Shown in pieces: positions 9,501 to 17,644 of a DNA stretch of 59,695 bases. Each line of letters starts with the position of its first letter. Positions within the stretch are counted from its first letter, which is position 1. The translations under genes were made by a program, and so were the position numbers. The stretch is from Symbiodinium natans (lineage: Eukaryota > Sar > Dinophyceae > Suessiales > Symbiodiniaceae): assembly GCA_905221605.1 (NCBI GenBank), contig CAJNDS010000847.1, forward strand, positions 1-59,695. The letters run 5' to 3'. The notes beneath the pieces are model-generated. The model saw nothing but the letters and a program-made list of their open reading frames with translations. It made no database searches and was not told the origin of the DNA.

Positions 9501-11045
9501 GAAGGTACCATCATCGCCCAAGGAGCTGGACCTGAGCGAGTGCAAACCATAATTCCCATGGGTGCTCTCGTGGATAGCGGCTACAAGGTGGTGTGGACAA
9601 AAGGAAAGCTGAGTGTGAGCCATCCGGAATATGGTCGTTTGAGGACGAGGGTGACTTCGGGTTGTCCGGAAGTTGCAAACGAGGAGGCAATGAAGATTGT
9701 GGATCGCTTGGAGGGGAGAAAAAGAAAGGAGCTTAGCGGCAAGCTGTCTGTGCTGAAGGCGAAAATTGATTCGCTGGCAGATGTGGAAGCGAGACCATGG
9801 ACGGCGTGGGCCAGATGCTTCGTGGATGAGCCGAAGGTTGGCCATTTGGTGCAGATGGTGATGAAAGCTCCACTCTTTGAGAACCTGGCGGAAGCGATGG
9901 TGGAAAAGTTGGTTCCGATGGAAGGTGAGATTCCGAAGGATGACAAGGATGGTTGGCAGCTGCTGAAGCAATTGCCTTTGTCAAGGTCGAAGCGAAAGGC
10001 CTTGATGAGATCGGCATCGTGGATGGTGAGGGTATGTCCAGCGGCGAAAGGAAAAAATCCTGAGGGCGCGCTGTTGGAAGAGTTAAGGCACCAGCATGAG
10101 ATCTTGGACCTGGAGGCGGAGCTGCTCAATGATGTGGATGGGGCTGCAGTGAGAGTCTTGTTCTGGGCAGCGGCTACAGGGAGGGTGAAGTGCTGGTGGT
10201 GGAAATTCGAGAACAAGGAAGGGACAAAGAGCCAAAGGGAGGCACAGGTAGCAATGAGCTTCCTGATGTATGTCGTCTCGAAGTTCGCAACCCCCTTGTC
10301 CGAGCAGGTGGGCTATGTGGCAGAAGGTGAGAACGCATGGAGTGATGGAGAACGAGATCTTTGGAGAAGATTTCAGGAAGTCACAGACATGGCGTTGGAA
10401 CCGGTGAAGCTAGGAGCCGAAACGAAAACCCTTGTGACCAACTACGATGTGATGGTGGCCGACGACCAGGATAAGGGTCAGTTTGCAAGCAGTGCTGATT
10501 TGTGGAAAAGGGTGGTGGATGCTGTTGCTCTTCGTGCTGTGATGGGACCGAGAGTGAGGGCAATGTCAGCCAAACAACGGGCTGAGTGGAGAACTCACCT
10601 CCTACATGACCACACCCCGTTTCGACGGGATTGTACCGTCTGTACACAGGCGGCAGCTTTGGGTCGACCTCACCGAACAAGCAAGTTCCCGCAATTCCCG
10701 CAATGTGCGTTGGCAGTGGACACAGCAGGTCCTTTCCGGCATTTGGGCAGAGATATCAATGGTAAGTCGTACCGATATCTGCTTGTGGGGGCTTACAGGG
10801 CCCCGAGAGTCTTCCTACCAGCTGCTGAAAAACCACAAAAGGAGGTGGAGCAAGAGAAGGAGGAAGGTCCTGAAGTACCACAAGGTGAACCAAATGAGGA
10901 GGAAGCACTCCCGCCTGGAGACGATCCAATGGAAGTGGATGACACTGCCAAGAGTGATGAGGATGAGCTTGTCGAATATGAACCGTCCCTTTCGAACCCA
11001 AGCGATGTGGAGGAGGAGATTGCGGTGAAGGCAGTGAAAGAGTAA
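6513..11045 (+). CDS. Gag-protease-integrase (N-terminal part) polyprotein
   Basis: First part of the Copia polyprotein. The frame is open from inside the LTR. The ATG at 6513 has a good context (GAAGCCATGG); an ATG at 6597, just past the LTR, is the alternative. Order seen: Gln/Gly/Pro-rich N-terminus with about nine 15-residue repeats (near 7485-7860), Gag-like region, a CCCH-type finger, then a CCHC zinc knuckle CHLCSGRGHFSKQC (from 8949), an aspartic protease site LLDSGATN (Asp codon 9384), an HHCC-like integrase zinc motif HLLHDHTPFRRDCTVC, and the first catalytic Asp of the integrase core (VDTAGPF, codon 10719). A Glu-rich stretch follows, then TAA at 11043-11045. The same frame continues immediately after the stop. 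Confidence 0.85.
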   Translation: MDMLHRRPGSTLSSSDNPAQPVGTVPQVMSPNGVQGGILDGEVAGPAYGAVDTGLMPNGVSPGDQTVASDGGRRLDASRGQPDLGQTIGHELVQLEPVRGGQLADLPQNLQPQQGLHVVQAEGAFQAQSGEGQMRGAEWTAERHVFTRTAGSSSPTTMMRWLTRITEVLRTTTDAAGDLQGRVLGGLGLTPGQGVQGSSHTTPTHSPPRQQPNTYSSNMQQQQQQPRRSEVSPPEELRMPMSWTGETNSPAFDPAPLFGAGEMRQLWDGVRRAPLLYGQVPGHAQQQSESTGSSELRADVRLQLQEVMASQQEEIRWVRAQLQQAGHGGGVPLPPGQQQGGHGDVVPLPQVRQAGQGDGGPLLHPHQQGGHGDVVLLPQIRQAGQGDGVPLLQGQQQAGHGGGVPLLPGQQQGGHGGGVPLLQVQQSGQGPGVPLLHPQQLPGQGCGVPGESGYVPRGGQQERERVGGSSSQPQPESTAAETLLGALTVQLQEAQMKQLEKRETGPEAVKPGTTVLPPLDPPGRDTSPVDIQDWLEEVGGIMGDLSDSSSSWWSRVRSLAEERYQEWVTSGPMEKLTLEPPRSIDLEEGKYGRVNVRAAGMVFAALPQEVKVEMITRKSTGSTSCLVFRLLTVYRPGGEAEKTLLLQQLTSPEPSTNAAQAVKSLRRWSRWLSRARDLTVTVPDPVLMVKGLNGVVAKVLGDHQDVWLRSSLMRAKLGLDANPTLASTLDYHRHLQAEMELLATSSVSTSPSPKVKSVETPSTPSSSSTAVKTKATAKSPLCKLFAKVDEGCKYGAGCRFVHEWGSVAKKDRCHLCSGRGHFSKQCPTKVEPKVKASPKGTKGKGRGIGEDGGDEKVAKATVVEPEPRPSPASSSPTSPKNDSLAKDGEPQQQDLREMLGEATQAIRSLLASGASSSTASSSTSAAVETLQRQLDEIRLKVMRLEKEPASGGTFALLDSGATNILREARSPTELQGAKPTQVVLAGDTKRELHQTEEGTIIAQGAGPERVQTIIPMGALVDSGYKVVWTKGKLSVSHPEYGRLRTRVTSGCPEVANEEAMKIVDRLEGRKRKELSGKLSVLKAKIDSLADVEARPWTAWARCFVDEPKVGHLVQMVMKAPLFENLAEAMVEKLVPMEGEIPKDDKDGWQLLKQLPLSRSKRKALMRSASWMVRVCPAAKGKNPEGALLEELRHQHEILDLEAELLNDVDGAAVRVLFWAAATGRVKCWWWKFENKEGTKSQREAQVAMSFLMYVVSKFATPLSEQVGYVAEGENAWSDGERDLWRRFQEVTDMALEPVKLGAETKTLVTNYDVMVADDQDKGQFASSADLWKRVVDAVALRAVMGPRVRAMSAKQRAEWRTHLLHDHTPFRRDCTVCTQAAALGRPHRTSKFPQFPQCALAVDTAGPFRHLGRDINGKSYRYLLVGAYRAPRVFLPAAEKPQKEVEQEKEEGPEVPQGEPNEEEALPPGDDPMEVDDTAKSDEDELVEYEPSLSNPSDVEEEIAVKAVKE
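7485..7860 (+). repeat. in-frame tandem repeat in Gag region
   Basis: About nine imperfect copies of a roughly 45-bp unit encode variations on QQGGHGGGVPLLPG. Both strands are open here because of the composition, which explains several shadow ORFs. Confidence 0.7.
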
Positions 11046-12005
11046 GCTCGATCAAATGGTGAAGCCAAGGAGGAGAAGGTGGAGAAGCCCCTGTCGAGCC
11101 TGGATAAGGAGATCAGCATGATAAAGGGTGCCCTTGAATACGAGACCATCTACCTCGTTCGACCTCAGCACTCGAGAAAATCCGCTGAGACCTTGAGGTC
11201 GATTCAAGAGATGAGGATGGAGGTAGTAAGTGAAGGACTTCCGCTACATCGTCTTCACAGTGACAGAGCAAGGGAGTTTTCCACAGACTCCTTGAAAACT
11301 TGGTGTGCCGACCACGATATCGTCCACACTCGTACCTCGGGGGCAGAACCAGCAGCCAACTCGAGTGCAGAAGTCGGGGTTAAGTGGGCGAAAAGGGCGG
11401 CGAGAACATTGTTGTCTTCGGCAAGGGCGGCACCTGAGGAATGGCCAATGGCGGTCGCCCACGCTGCAGCAAAAAGGAAGCAACGACTTCTTCGACCAGG
11501 AGATCCACATCTCCCTGCGTTTGGGCAGGAAGTATGGTTTCGTGCGAAGACCTATGTGGGGGCAAAAGAAAGCGCGGCGCTTAAAGATGAGAACAAGGAT
11601 GTCCCGCCAAGGTGGAGGAGAGGTTACTATCGTGGTCCGGCAGGTGATGTACCAAATGGACACTTGGTGATGAGATCCGATGGGGGCCTTCTGATTGCAA
11701 AGGGCATTCGAGCAGGGCTTGTGGATCCGACAACGATAGAGCCGGCACTTCTTCCTGAGCTTCGTGCTGAAGTACCGGAGTTTATCCCACCGACGAGAAG
11801 AGCGAGGAAGAAAACAACTTTGGGGGAAAAGGAGCAAAAGGAAGATGAACCTCTTCAAGGCTTATCTCCACCCGAAAGGTACGCCAAGGAGATTCTGGAT
11901 AAGAATGTTCCGGTCACAAGAGATGAAGTGGAAATGCTTTCTGCTCTACTACCCCAACAAGATCTTCCTCGAGATGTCCTTCCTTTGCCAGACGAGGAGA
12001 TGTGA
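11046..12005 (+). CDS. integrase core, C-terminal part (same frame)
   Basis: Continues the frame after the TAA with no further stop for 319 codons. It carries the second catalytic Asp (LHSDRAREF, codon 11262) and the Glu (NSSAEVG), 35 residues apart, the D35E spacing of retroviral-type integrases. The first Asp is upstream of the stop, so a functional enzyme needs readthrough, repair of the codon or a second copy. GKQ/Y-rich integrase C-terminal segments (FRAKTYVGAKES and RRGYYRGPAGD) follow. Ends at TGA 12003-12005. No ATG opens this part in good context; readthrough from the upstream frame is the simplest reading. Confidence 0.75.
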   Translation, partial: ARSNGEAKEEKVEKPLSSLDKEISMIKGALEYETIYLVRPQHSRKSAETLRSIQEMRMEVVSEGLPLHRLHSDRAREFSTDSLKTWCADHDIVHTRTSGAEPAANSSAEVGVKWAKRAARTLLSSARAAPEEWPMAVAHAAAKRKQRLLRPGDPHLPAFGQEVWFRAKTYVGAKESAALKDENKDVPPRWRRGYYRGPAGDVPNGHLVMRSDGGLLIAKGIRAGLVDPTTIEPALLPELRAEVPEFIPPTRRARKKTTLGEKEQKEDEPLQGLSPPERYAKEILDKNVPVTRDEVEMLSALLPQQDLPRDVLPLPDEEM

Positions 12006-15000
12006 TCTCCCAAGTCATGGGGCGCCGGAGCCTACATACATGGTGGGGTGGCTGGTGTGAGACGATCGACTACCTTGTTCCCGTACTCCACGAAGGTCCT
12101 CACGAAGTTCGTCAAGGAGGCCGATCCTACCCACAAGTTCAATGCGGTGGCCTTGTTCAGGAACTGTCGGGTACGTTTGCACAAGGACTCGCACAACTCC
12201 AGGGATGAACCCTCGATGTTGGTCCCAGTAACATCGTTTGAGGGAGGTGAGCTATGGGTCGAGGGCGAGCCTGAGGAGGGGATGGAGAGCTATGTGCACA
12301 AGGAGGGCAACGAGGTGATGAATGGCTTTCTTCTCCACCCTGCCAATGGATTGGTGAAGTTCGACTCAAGAAGGAGGCACATGGTGCTTCCATGGAAGGG
12401 AGAGAGGATTGTGATTGCTGCCTACAACATAAGAAGCGAGGAAAGGCTGAAGGAGGCAGATGTTACCCTGCTCGCTGCTGCTGGCTTCAACGTGTGCAAT
12501 GAGAACCGGAGCAACGTTGATGTAGAGGGCAACGATGAGGCAAGGGCAGTGGTGCCAGAGATCTCCAAGATGATGAGGGTGTTCGAAGAGATTCCTGAGG
12601 AGGAGCTACCGAAAATCAAGAAGGCCGCTCCAGAGAACATCTACACTGAGAACGTGGAGGAAATCTTGAAGGGTTTGAATGACGATTTGAAGGTGGTCCA
12701 CACGGTTCGTCAAAGCGAGGTCATCAACCACCTGGACTGCTGGAAGAAGTCGATGGAGAAAGAGATCCAAGCGTTGGAGCAGTCAGGAGCGATTCGTCGA
12801 CTTCGTGGAAAGGAAGCAGCTGCAGTGATGAGAGGGGGCGAAAGGACGATGGTGCATGGCAAATGCGTGTACACTGTCAAACCTCCGGATCATCAAGGGC
12901 AAGGCTACAAAAGGAAAACCCGAATCGTGGCATGTGGGAATCAAGTCGAATCGTCACACCTGGACCAGTCGGAGCTTTACTCTGCAGGTGCTACATCAGA
13001 CCTTGTCAGGATAGTCCTGGGCGAAGCAGGGGCAAACTCCTGGGATGCAGCAGTGGATGATGTGAAGTCGGCGTTTCTGTCGGCACCGATTCCTGACAGC
13101 CCGTCAGGAAAACCACGTTATGCCCTCAAGCCTCCTCGTGTCCTTCAGTTGGCAGGCCTGGTGGAGGAGCAGGAAGCATGGGAGGTGGATACCGCGCTGT
13201 ACGGATTTCGGCAGAGTCCGAAGTGGTGGAGTGACTTTAGGAATGCCAAGGCCAAGCATGCTGAGTTTGATGCAATTTGTGATGGGAAGAGGGTTCGAGC
13301 GGAGCTGAAGGTGTGCAAGACCGACCCGAATCTTTTCAAGATCGTTACCAAAGCGACCTCCAGTTCTACCATCACGAATCCCAAGGCGACTTCCAGTTCT
13401 ACCATCACGAATCCCGAGGCGACTTCCAGTTCTACCATCACGAATCCCAAGGCGACTTCCAGTTCTACCATCACGAATCCCGAGGCGACTTCCAGTTCTA
13501 CCATCACGAATCCCGAGGCGACTTCCAGTTCTACCAACACGAATCCCGAAGGTCTTCCGAAAGTCCGTGTCCTTGGTGCTTCTGGGTCCACTATGAGTCC
13601 TGAAGGCTTATGCCACTACGAGTCCGAGGAGGGGTCCACCATCTTAGGGTACGTGCTGTTCTATGTGGACGACATGCTGTGTGTGGGTGAGACTCAGACT
13701 GTATCGGGCTTTTACGAGTGGCTAAGAAGCGAATGGGACACCAGCGGTGTGCAGTGGATCACAAAGAACAATATGGTGAGGTTTCTGGGCATGGAGTTGA
13801 CAAGGGTCGACACTGGCTATGTGATGAGCCAGCAAGGGTACCTAGATGAGATCATTCGTGCTCATGAATGCGGTGGCCATGGTGTGATTCCCGCTGGAAA
13901 GGACCTGCTGGTGGTGGGGACAAACTTTCCGGATCCACAGCACTTGGACACCAAGGAGATCAAAGAAGCGCAGCAGAGGTGCGGCGAGCTGTTGTGGACA
14001 GTGCAGAAGACGAGGCCCGATGCTTCCTTTGCAGTGACGATCTTGGCATCGTTAACCACTCGGGATCCAACCAGGGCCAATGTCATCGCGAAAAAGATCT
14101 TGAATTACTTCAACTCGACGAAGGAGTGTTCGATGATGACAGGTGAGATCGAGTGCCCAGGAGGGGAAAAAACACTAACCCTCTTTACAGACGCATCCTT
14201 TGCTCCGGAGGGCGAAAGATCGCATGGTGGGGCATTGGTGGTGTGGAGAGGCACTGCAATTACCTGGCGGTCGTGGAGGCAGGGAATGACAACTTTGAGT
14301 TCGGCGGAGAGTGAAGTTCTCTCAATAACCGAAGGAGTGCAGCTCATGCTAGCTGTTCGGGCAACGTTGATGGACATGGGCCTTGGACCAGTTCAGTGCC
14401 AAGTGATGGTCGACTCGACAGCGGCCATTGCGATTCTCCAAGGGGATGGGGGTTCGTGGCGAACTCGCCATTTGAAGCTGAGGTACCATTGGTTGAGGGA
14501 GCTGGAACGAGATCAAGTTCGCCTCATCCATTGCCCAGGGGACTGGCAGTTGGCAGATGTCTTGACAAAGCAGGTACCTTCAGTTCGCCTACGACACATG
14601 ATGCGTTTGTGGGGAATGAGGGGTGCTGGGCTAGACATGGGGCCAAGAGTAAGGATGCTACAGCCAGAACCTGAAGGTGAAGACCTTGAGCCGCCGTTGG
14701 AAGAATGGTTGGAGAATCCAGAGCACGACGAGTTGCAGGCTATGATCGGTTCGGATGTGGAGCCACTTTTTGAACCGAGGGGAACGGGTTCTTCGGAGTC
14801 TTTGGGTCCGAATCACGACAACGCCTACTATGACAGGGTGGCTCGACGCTACTTTGACGAGTACTATGCCGAATGGGTTTCTTCACCGGAGCCATCGCCG
14901 AGACAGCAAGTGAACCAAGGAGAGCTGCAGCAGCCAGCAACATACCAGCATGAGACAACACAGCAAACAACAGGACCCTCGTACACCTTGACTTGGGGTC

Positions 15001-15644
15001 TTAGGTTGGGTTGGTTGGTGAGTCTTTTCTGCTGTGTTAAGGGAGAGGGCGACAATCTTGCACTGGGTTTGGAGCGCTATGACTTGGAAAGGTTGCAAGC
15101 TGGTTTGGAGGTTGCAGCACCCTGGGACTTGTATATTGCAGTGATGATAGTGGCGATAGTGGCGATTCTGGTTTGGGAATGTGTAAGAGGCTGTGGAAGG
15201 GAAGTGAAAGACCTTGTGGCAATCAGAGCTATGAGGTTACCACCAAGGGCGTCGCATCCGTTGAATAGGGCGGAGCTGAGGAGACTGCAGGCACTGTTGA
15301 AGCGAGATATGATGTTGTTGAGTGAGCTGGAGAGAAGGGAGATGTTGGAGCTGGGTGCAAGGTTCCAGCAAAGTGATGGTGGAGGCTCTTCAACAAACGC
15401 TCAAGTGCAAGATCAAGGCGGAGCGGCTTCGTTTTCTGTCGATGGGTTGGTGGTTTCTGCCGGGAAGGTAGAAGCTTCAGTCCAAACAGATCCCTATGTC
15501 CCTTCGGCGACGCGGTTGCAGCCTTCCCAGGAACCAGTTCGCATCCGTGTGATCGAGACGGCTTACAACGGGCCGTACTACATGTCAAGCAGTGGGTCGA
15601 CAGTTCATACAACACCTGACTGTTGGGGATTGAGAAACGTGTAA
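12006..15644 (+). CDS. oxygenase-like domain, reverse transcriptase, RNase H, membrane tail
   Basis: Third part of the same frame. From the GTG at 12048 counted as residue 1: an oxygenase-like domain with H45-K-D47, GGELWVE at 66-72, H111 and R120, the HxD...H...R layout of 2OG-Fe(II) dioxygenases. Copia RT follows: WKKSMEKEI, D338 in DVKSAFL, LYGFRQSPKWW, YVDD at 539-542. RNase H has D715, E754, D789 and D837 (ADVLTK). A six-copy 11-residue repeat lies between RT motifs B and C. Residues 860-1198 are an extension with a predicted membrane helix near 1026-1044 and a possible one near 981-997. Ends at TAA 15642-15644. Confidence 0.88.
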   Translation, partial: SPKSWGAGAYIHGGVAGVRRSTTLFPYSTKVLTKFVKEADPTHKFNAVALFRNCRVRLHKDSHNSRDEPSMLVPVTSFEGGELWVEGEPEEGMESYVHKEGNEVMNGFLLHPANGLVKFDSRRRHMVLPWKGERIVIAAYNIRSEERLKEADVTLLAAAGFNVCNENRSNVDVEGNDEARAVVPEISKMMRVFEEIPEEELPKIKKAAPENIYTENVEEILKGLNDDLKVVHTVRQSEVINHLDCWKKSMEKEIQALEQSGAIRRLRGKEAAAVMRGGERTMVHGKCVYTVKPPDHQGQGYKRKTRIVACGNQVESSHLDQSELYSAGATSDLVRIVLGEAGANSWDAAVDDVKSAFLSAPIPDSPSGKPRYALKPPRVLQLAGLVEEQEAWEVDTALYGFRQSPKWWSDFRNAKAKHAEFDAICDGKRVRAELKVCKTDPNLFKIVTKATSSSTITNPKATSSSTITNPEATSSSTITNPKATSSSTITNPEATSSSTITNPEATSSSTNTNPEGLPKVRVLGASGSTMSPEGLCHYESEEGSTILGYVLFYVDDMLCVGETQTVSGFYEWLRSEWDTSGVQWITKNNMVRFLGMELTRVDTGYVMSQQGYLDEIIRAHECGGHGVIPAGKDLLVVGTNFPDPQHLDTKEIKEAQQRCGELLWTVQKTRPDASFAVTILASLTTRDPTRANVIAKKILNYFNSTKECSMMTGEIECPGGEKTLTLFTDASFAPEGERSHGGALVVWRGTAITWRSWRQGMTTLSSAESEVLSITEGVQLMLAVRATLMDMGLGPVQCQVMVDSTAAIAILQGDGGSWRTRHLKLRYHWLRELERDQVRLIHCPGDWQLADVLTKQVPSVRLRHMMRLWGMRGAGLDMGPRVRMLQPEPEGEDLEPPLEEWLENPEHDELQAMIGSDVEPLFEPRGTGSSESLGPNHDNAYYDRVARRYFDEYYAEWVSSPEPSPRQQVNQGELQQPATYQHETTQQTTGPSYTLTWGLRLGWLVSLFCCVKGEGDNLALGLERYDLERLQAGLEVAAPWDLYIAVMIVAIVAILVWECVRGCGREVKDLVAIRAMRLPPRASHPLNRAELRRLQALLKRDMMLLSELERREMLELGARFQQSDGGGSSTNAQVQDQGGAASFSVDGLVVSAGKVEASVQTDPYVPSATRLQPSQEPVRIRVIETAYNGPYYMSSSGSTVHTTPDCWGLRNV
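13353..13550 (+). repeat. 33-bp tandem repeat inside the RT domain
   Basis: Six copies of a 33-bp unit encode ATSSSTITNP followed by K or E. It lies between LYGFRQSPKWW and YVDD, that is, in a palm-domain loop, and keeps the frame. Confidence 0.92.
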
Positions 15645-15854
15645 ACTCCATTGTCGAGGACGCTCTGCCAGGTGTGTGAACGAAGGGCCCGTGAAAGTGC
15701 AATGGGAGCAAGCTGAGCTCGGATCAGCGTTTATCAAGAAGGCAAGCTGGGCCGAAACCAGCTTTTATAAGGAATTCACCTTGGTGCAATCAGTTTTTGG
15801 GGCGAATGTATAGGAACCTGGTGATCTTCTCCTAACGGAGAGATCAAGGAGGGG
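15645..15854 (+). other. 3' untranslated part and polypurine tract
   Basis: About 200 bp between the stop and the 3' LTR. A hairpin (15823-15845, arms GATCTTCTCC and GGAGAGATC, one bulged base) is followed directly by the purine tract AAGGAGGGG (15846-15854), which abuts the LTR and should prime plus-strand DNA synthesis. Confidence 0.75.
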
Positions 15855-16149
15855 TGAAGATGTGCCCTACTGGTGGCCAAGGTGTGGTGCACAGCGGATG
15901 GCCGTTCCGGCCCGAACGTCGAAGGCCTTGATGGCCGACATGTGGATAGGGCCGACAGGGCCAAGTGCAAGCAAGGCCTGTAGGGCCAACTACAAGTAGA
16001 CATGCAAGCAGCAAAGCAGAAGTACAGATTGTGCTGTGGTGCAAAACAAGTGAGCCCTGCATTGAAGCCATGGACATGCTACATCGGAGGCCTGGGTCCA
16101 CCCTTTCTTCATCTGATAACCCCGCTCAGCCTGTGGGCACCGTCCCACA
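15855..16149 (+). repeat. 3' long terminal repeat
   Basis: 295 bp, reading the same as the 5' LTR. Followed by the TGGGA duplication at 16150-16154 and host telomere-like sequence. Confidence 0.93.
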
Positions 16150-16154
16150 TGGGA
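16150..16154. other. target-site duplication, right
   Basis: TGGGA, the partner of 6293-6297. Before insertion the host sequence would have read CATATTGGGACTAGGG. Confidence 0.9.
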
Positions 16155-16342
16155 CTAGGGTTTCGGGTTCAGGGTTTAGGGTTTAGGGCTTAGCGTTTGG
16201 AGCTTAGGGCGGGTTTAGGTATAGAAACCCTAAATCCCATACCCTACAAACCTGGTACCCTGAACCCTGAAACAACCCCCCCCCCGCAGGCTCTAAATCC
16301 AGAAGCCCATCCCTGCTGTAAACCTTTATCGGCTTACGGGAG

Positions 16343-16404
16343 GACCTGAAGCACTATGCAAGCAGCCTGCGCGAGACCTCCGTGCGAGAGGAGGAGAGAA
16401 CCGG
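16343..16404 (+). CDS. candidate exon, coiled-coil-like
   Basis: GGGAG acceptor and GTGTAC donor (16405). Reads DLKHYASSLRETSVREEERT. The frame upstream of the acceptor has a stop, which supports an exon start here. The acceptor is not preceded by a clean pyrimidine tract. Confidence 0.4.
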
Positions 16405-16772
16405 GTGTACTCGGAGGTTCATGTGGGGAGTTACGAATGGGGCCCGCGCGTATAAGTGGGGTCATGATCGTAAACATCGGGTTCTTGACGTGATTTTGGT
16501 GGGCCCTGCAAAAACCCGAGGATCTACACATAGGGTTTCGGTTTAAGGTTGACTTTACGGACCAGGTGCGGTTTTAGGGTCTGTGCTTGAGCTCCATCAC
16601 CTCCCAAACGAACACATTCCAGACACAAGGCATTGCTGTTGCGGATGAGTCTCAGCTTGTACTAATACCTTTCAGCCGAGGAACAGCCCTCTACTCGCAC
16701 CTCTCCCTTAATCACGTGTGGGACTCAGGGGTTAGGCTTCGTCCAAAAAGCCCCTACTTCTAAGTACCTCCA

Positions 16773-16965
16773 ACCCCTAAACCCTAAACCCCAAACCCTA
16801 AACCCTAAACCCCAAACCCTAAACCCCAAACCCTAAACCCCAAACCCTAAACCCCAAACCCTAAACCCTAAACCCCAAACCAACCCTAAACCCCAAACCC
16901 CAAACCCCAAACCCTAAACCCTAAACCCTAAACCCTAAACCCTAAACCCTAAACCCTAACCCCTA
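16773..16965 (+). repeat. CCCTAAA-type array
   Basis: About 27 heptamers, with CCCCAAA variants alternating in the first half and pure CCCTAAA at the end. Confidence 0.95.
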
Positions 16966-17030
16966 CCTACAACCCTACGCCGAGGTACCCATGAAACCTC
17001 CAAAGACTACGCACCAAAACCCACCTGCAG

Positions 17031-17071
17031 CCCCTGCACTCCTCAAGGCAGACCCTGGAGCGTGCCCGAAT
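17031..17071 (+). CDS. candidate short exon
   Basis: CACCTGCAG acceptor and donor GTAGGG at 17072, formed where the exon meets the TTTAGGG array. Reads PLHSSRQTLERAR. A right arm of a family-2 foldback element (ACCCATGAAACCTCC) lies about 35 bases upstream. Confidence 0.45.
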
Positions 17072-17072
17072 G

Positions 17073-17221
17073 TAGGGTTTAGGGTTTAGGGTTTAGGGTT
17101 TAGGGTTTAGGGTTTAGGGTTTAGGGTTTAGGGTTTAGGGGTTTAGGGTTTAGGGTTTAGGGTTTAGGGTTTAGGGTTTAGGGTTTAGGGTTTAGGGTTT
17201 AGGGTTTAGGGTTTAGGGTTT
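17073..17221 (+). repeat. TTTAGGG-type array
   Basis: About 21 nearly perfect G-rich heptamers with one extra G near 17140. Confidence 0.95.
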
Positions 17222-17263
17222 ACGGGGTGGGGTTTAGGGTAGTTTAGGGTACATATATTGCAG

Positions 17264-17644
17264 GGTATGCAAAAGGCAGCCCTACCTTATTCGACCTTTG
17301 GGTTCGCCGACTACTGGGTTCTGGCGCCTTATTCTGTCTGGTTGTTGTTGCATTTAGTGGAAGGCGTAGCCGCTTTGCAAAATGCACGCCTTCAGGTTCT
17401 TCAAAGTACTTGTCTTAAACTCACGGTTTTGGGCTTTCACTGCGATGTCTGCATGGCAGGCCTCAAAAGAGGCAGTTGCAAAGATACACACTTTGTCCAT
17501 TGGCACGAACGGTTCGCTGCTTCTGTGAAGGGGAAGCCAACAGTTTTGTCTGCGGCTGGGGCCAAAAGATCTCTCGAGGTGATTAGTGCCAGGCGGGCCA
17601 TAGACCCCCCACGTCATCCAGGACCCATTGTGCCCGGAATTTGA
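17264..17644 (+). CDS. candidate terminal exon, unknown Cys-containing protein
   Basis: ATATTGCAG acceptor (ending 17263) opens 126 codons to TGA 17642-17644, the longest open stretch in the host mosaic apart from low-complexity ORFs. It includes a hydrophobic run (YSVWLLLHLVEGVAAL) and a cysteine cluster CDVCMAGLKRGSC with histidines downstream, which could bind zinc. It lies between a G-rich array and C-rich units, so by the general layout it would be intronic. It may be a gene end or an inserted fragment. Confidence 0.4.
   Translation, partial: GMQKAALPYSTFGFADYWVLAPYSVWLLLHLVEGVAALQNARLQVLQSTCLKLTVLGFHCDVCMAGLKRGSCKDTHFVHWHERFAASVKGKPTVLSAAGAKRSLEVISARRAIDPPRHPGPIVPGI

Larger units (their letters stand above)
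6298..16149 (+). mobile_element. complete Ty1/Copia-type LTR retrotransposon
   Basis: A 9852-bp element with 295-bp LTRs that read as identical, a TGGGA duplication on both sides, a purine tract next to the 3' LTR, and the Copia domain order Gag, protease, integrase, RT, RNase H. One reading frame spans nearly all of it, interrupted by TAA (11043) and TGA (12003). The oxygenase-like domain between integrase and RT and the C-terminal membrane-spanning extension are not part of textbook Copia. Matching LTRs imply recent insertion. It sits in an intron-like region of the host mosaic. Confidence 0.93.
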
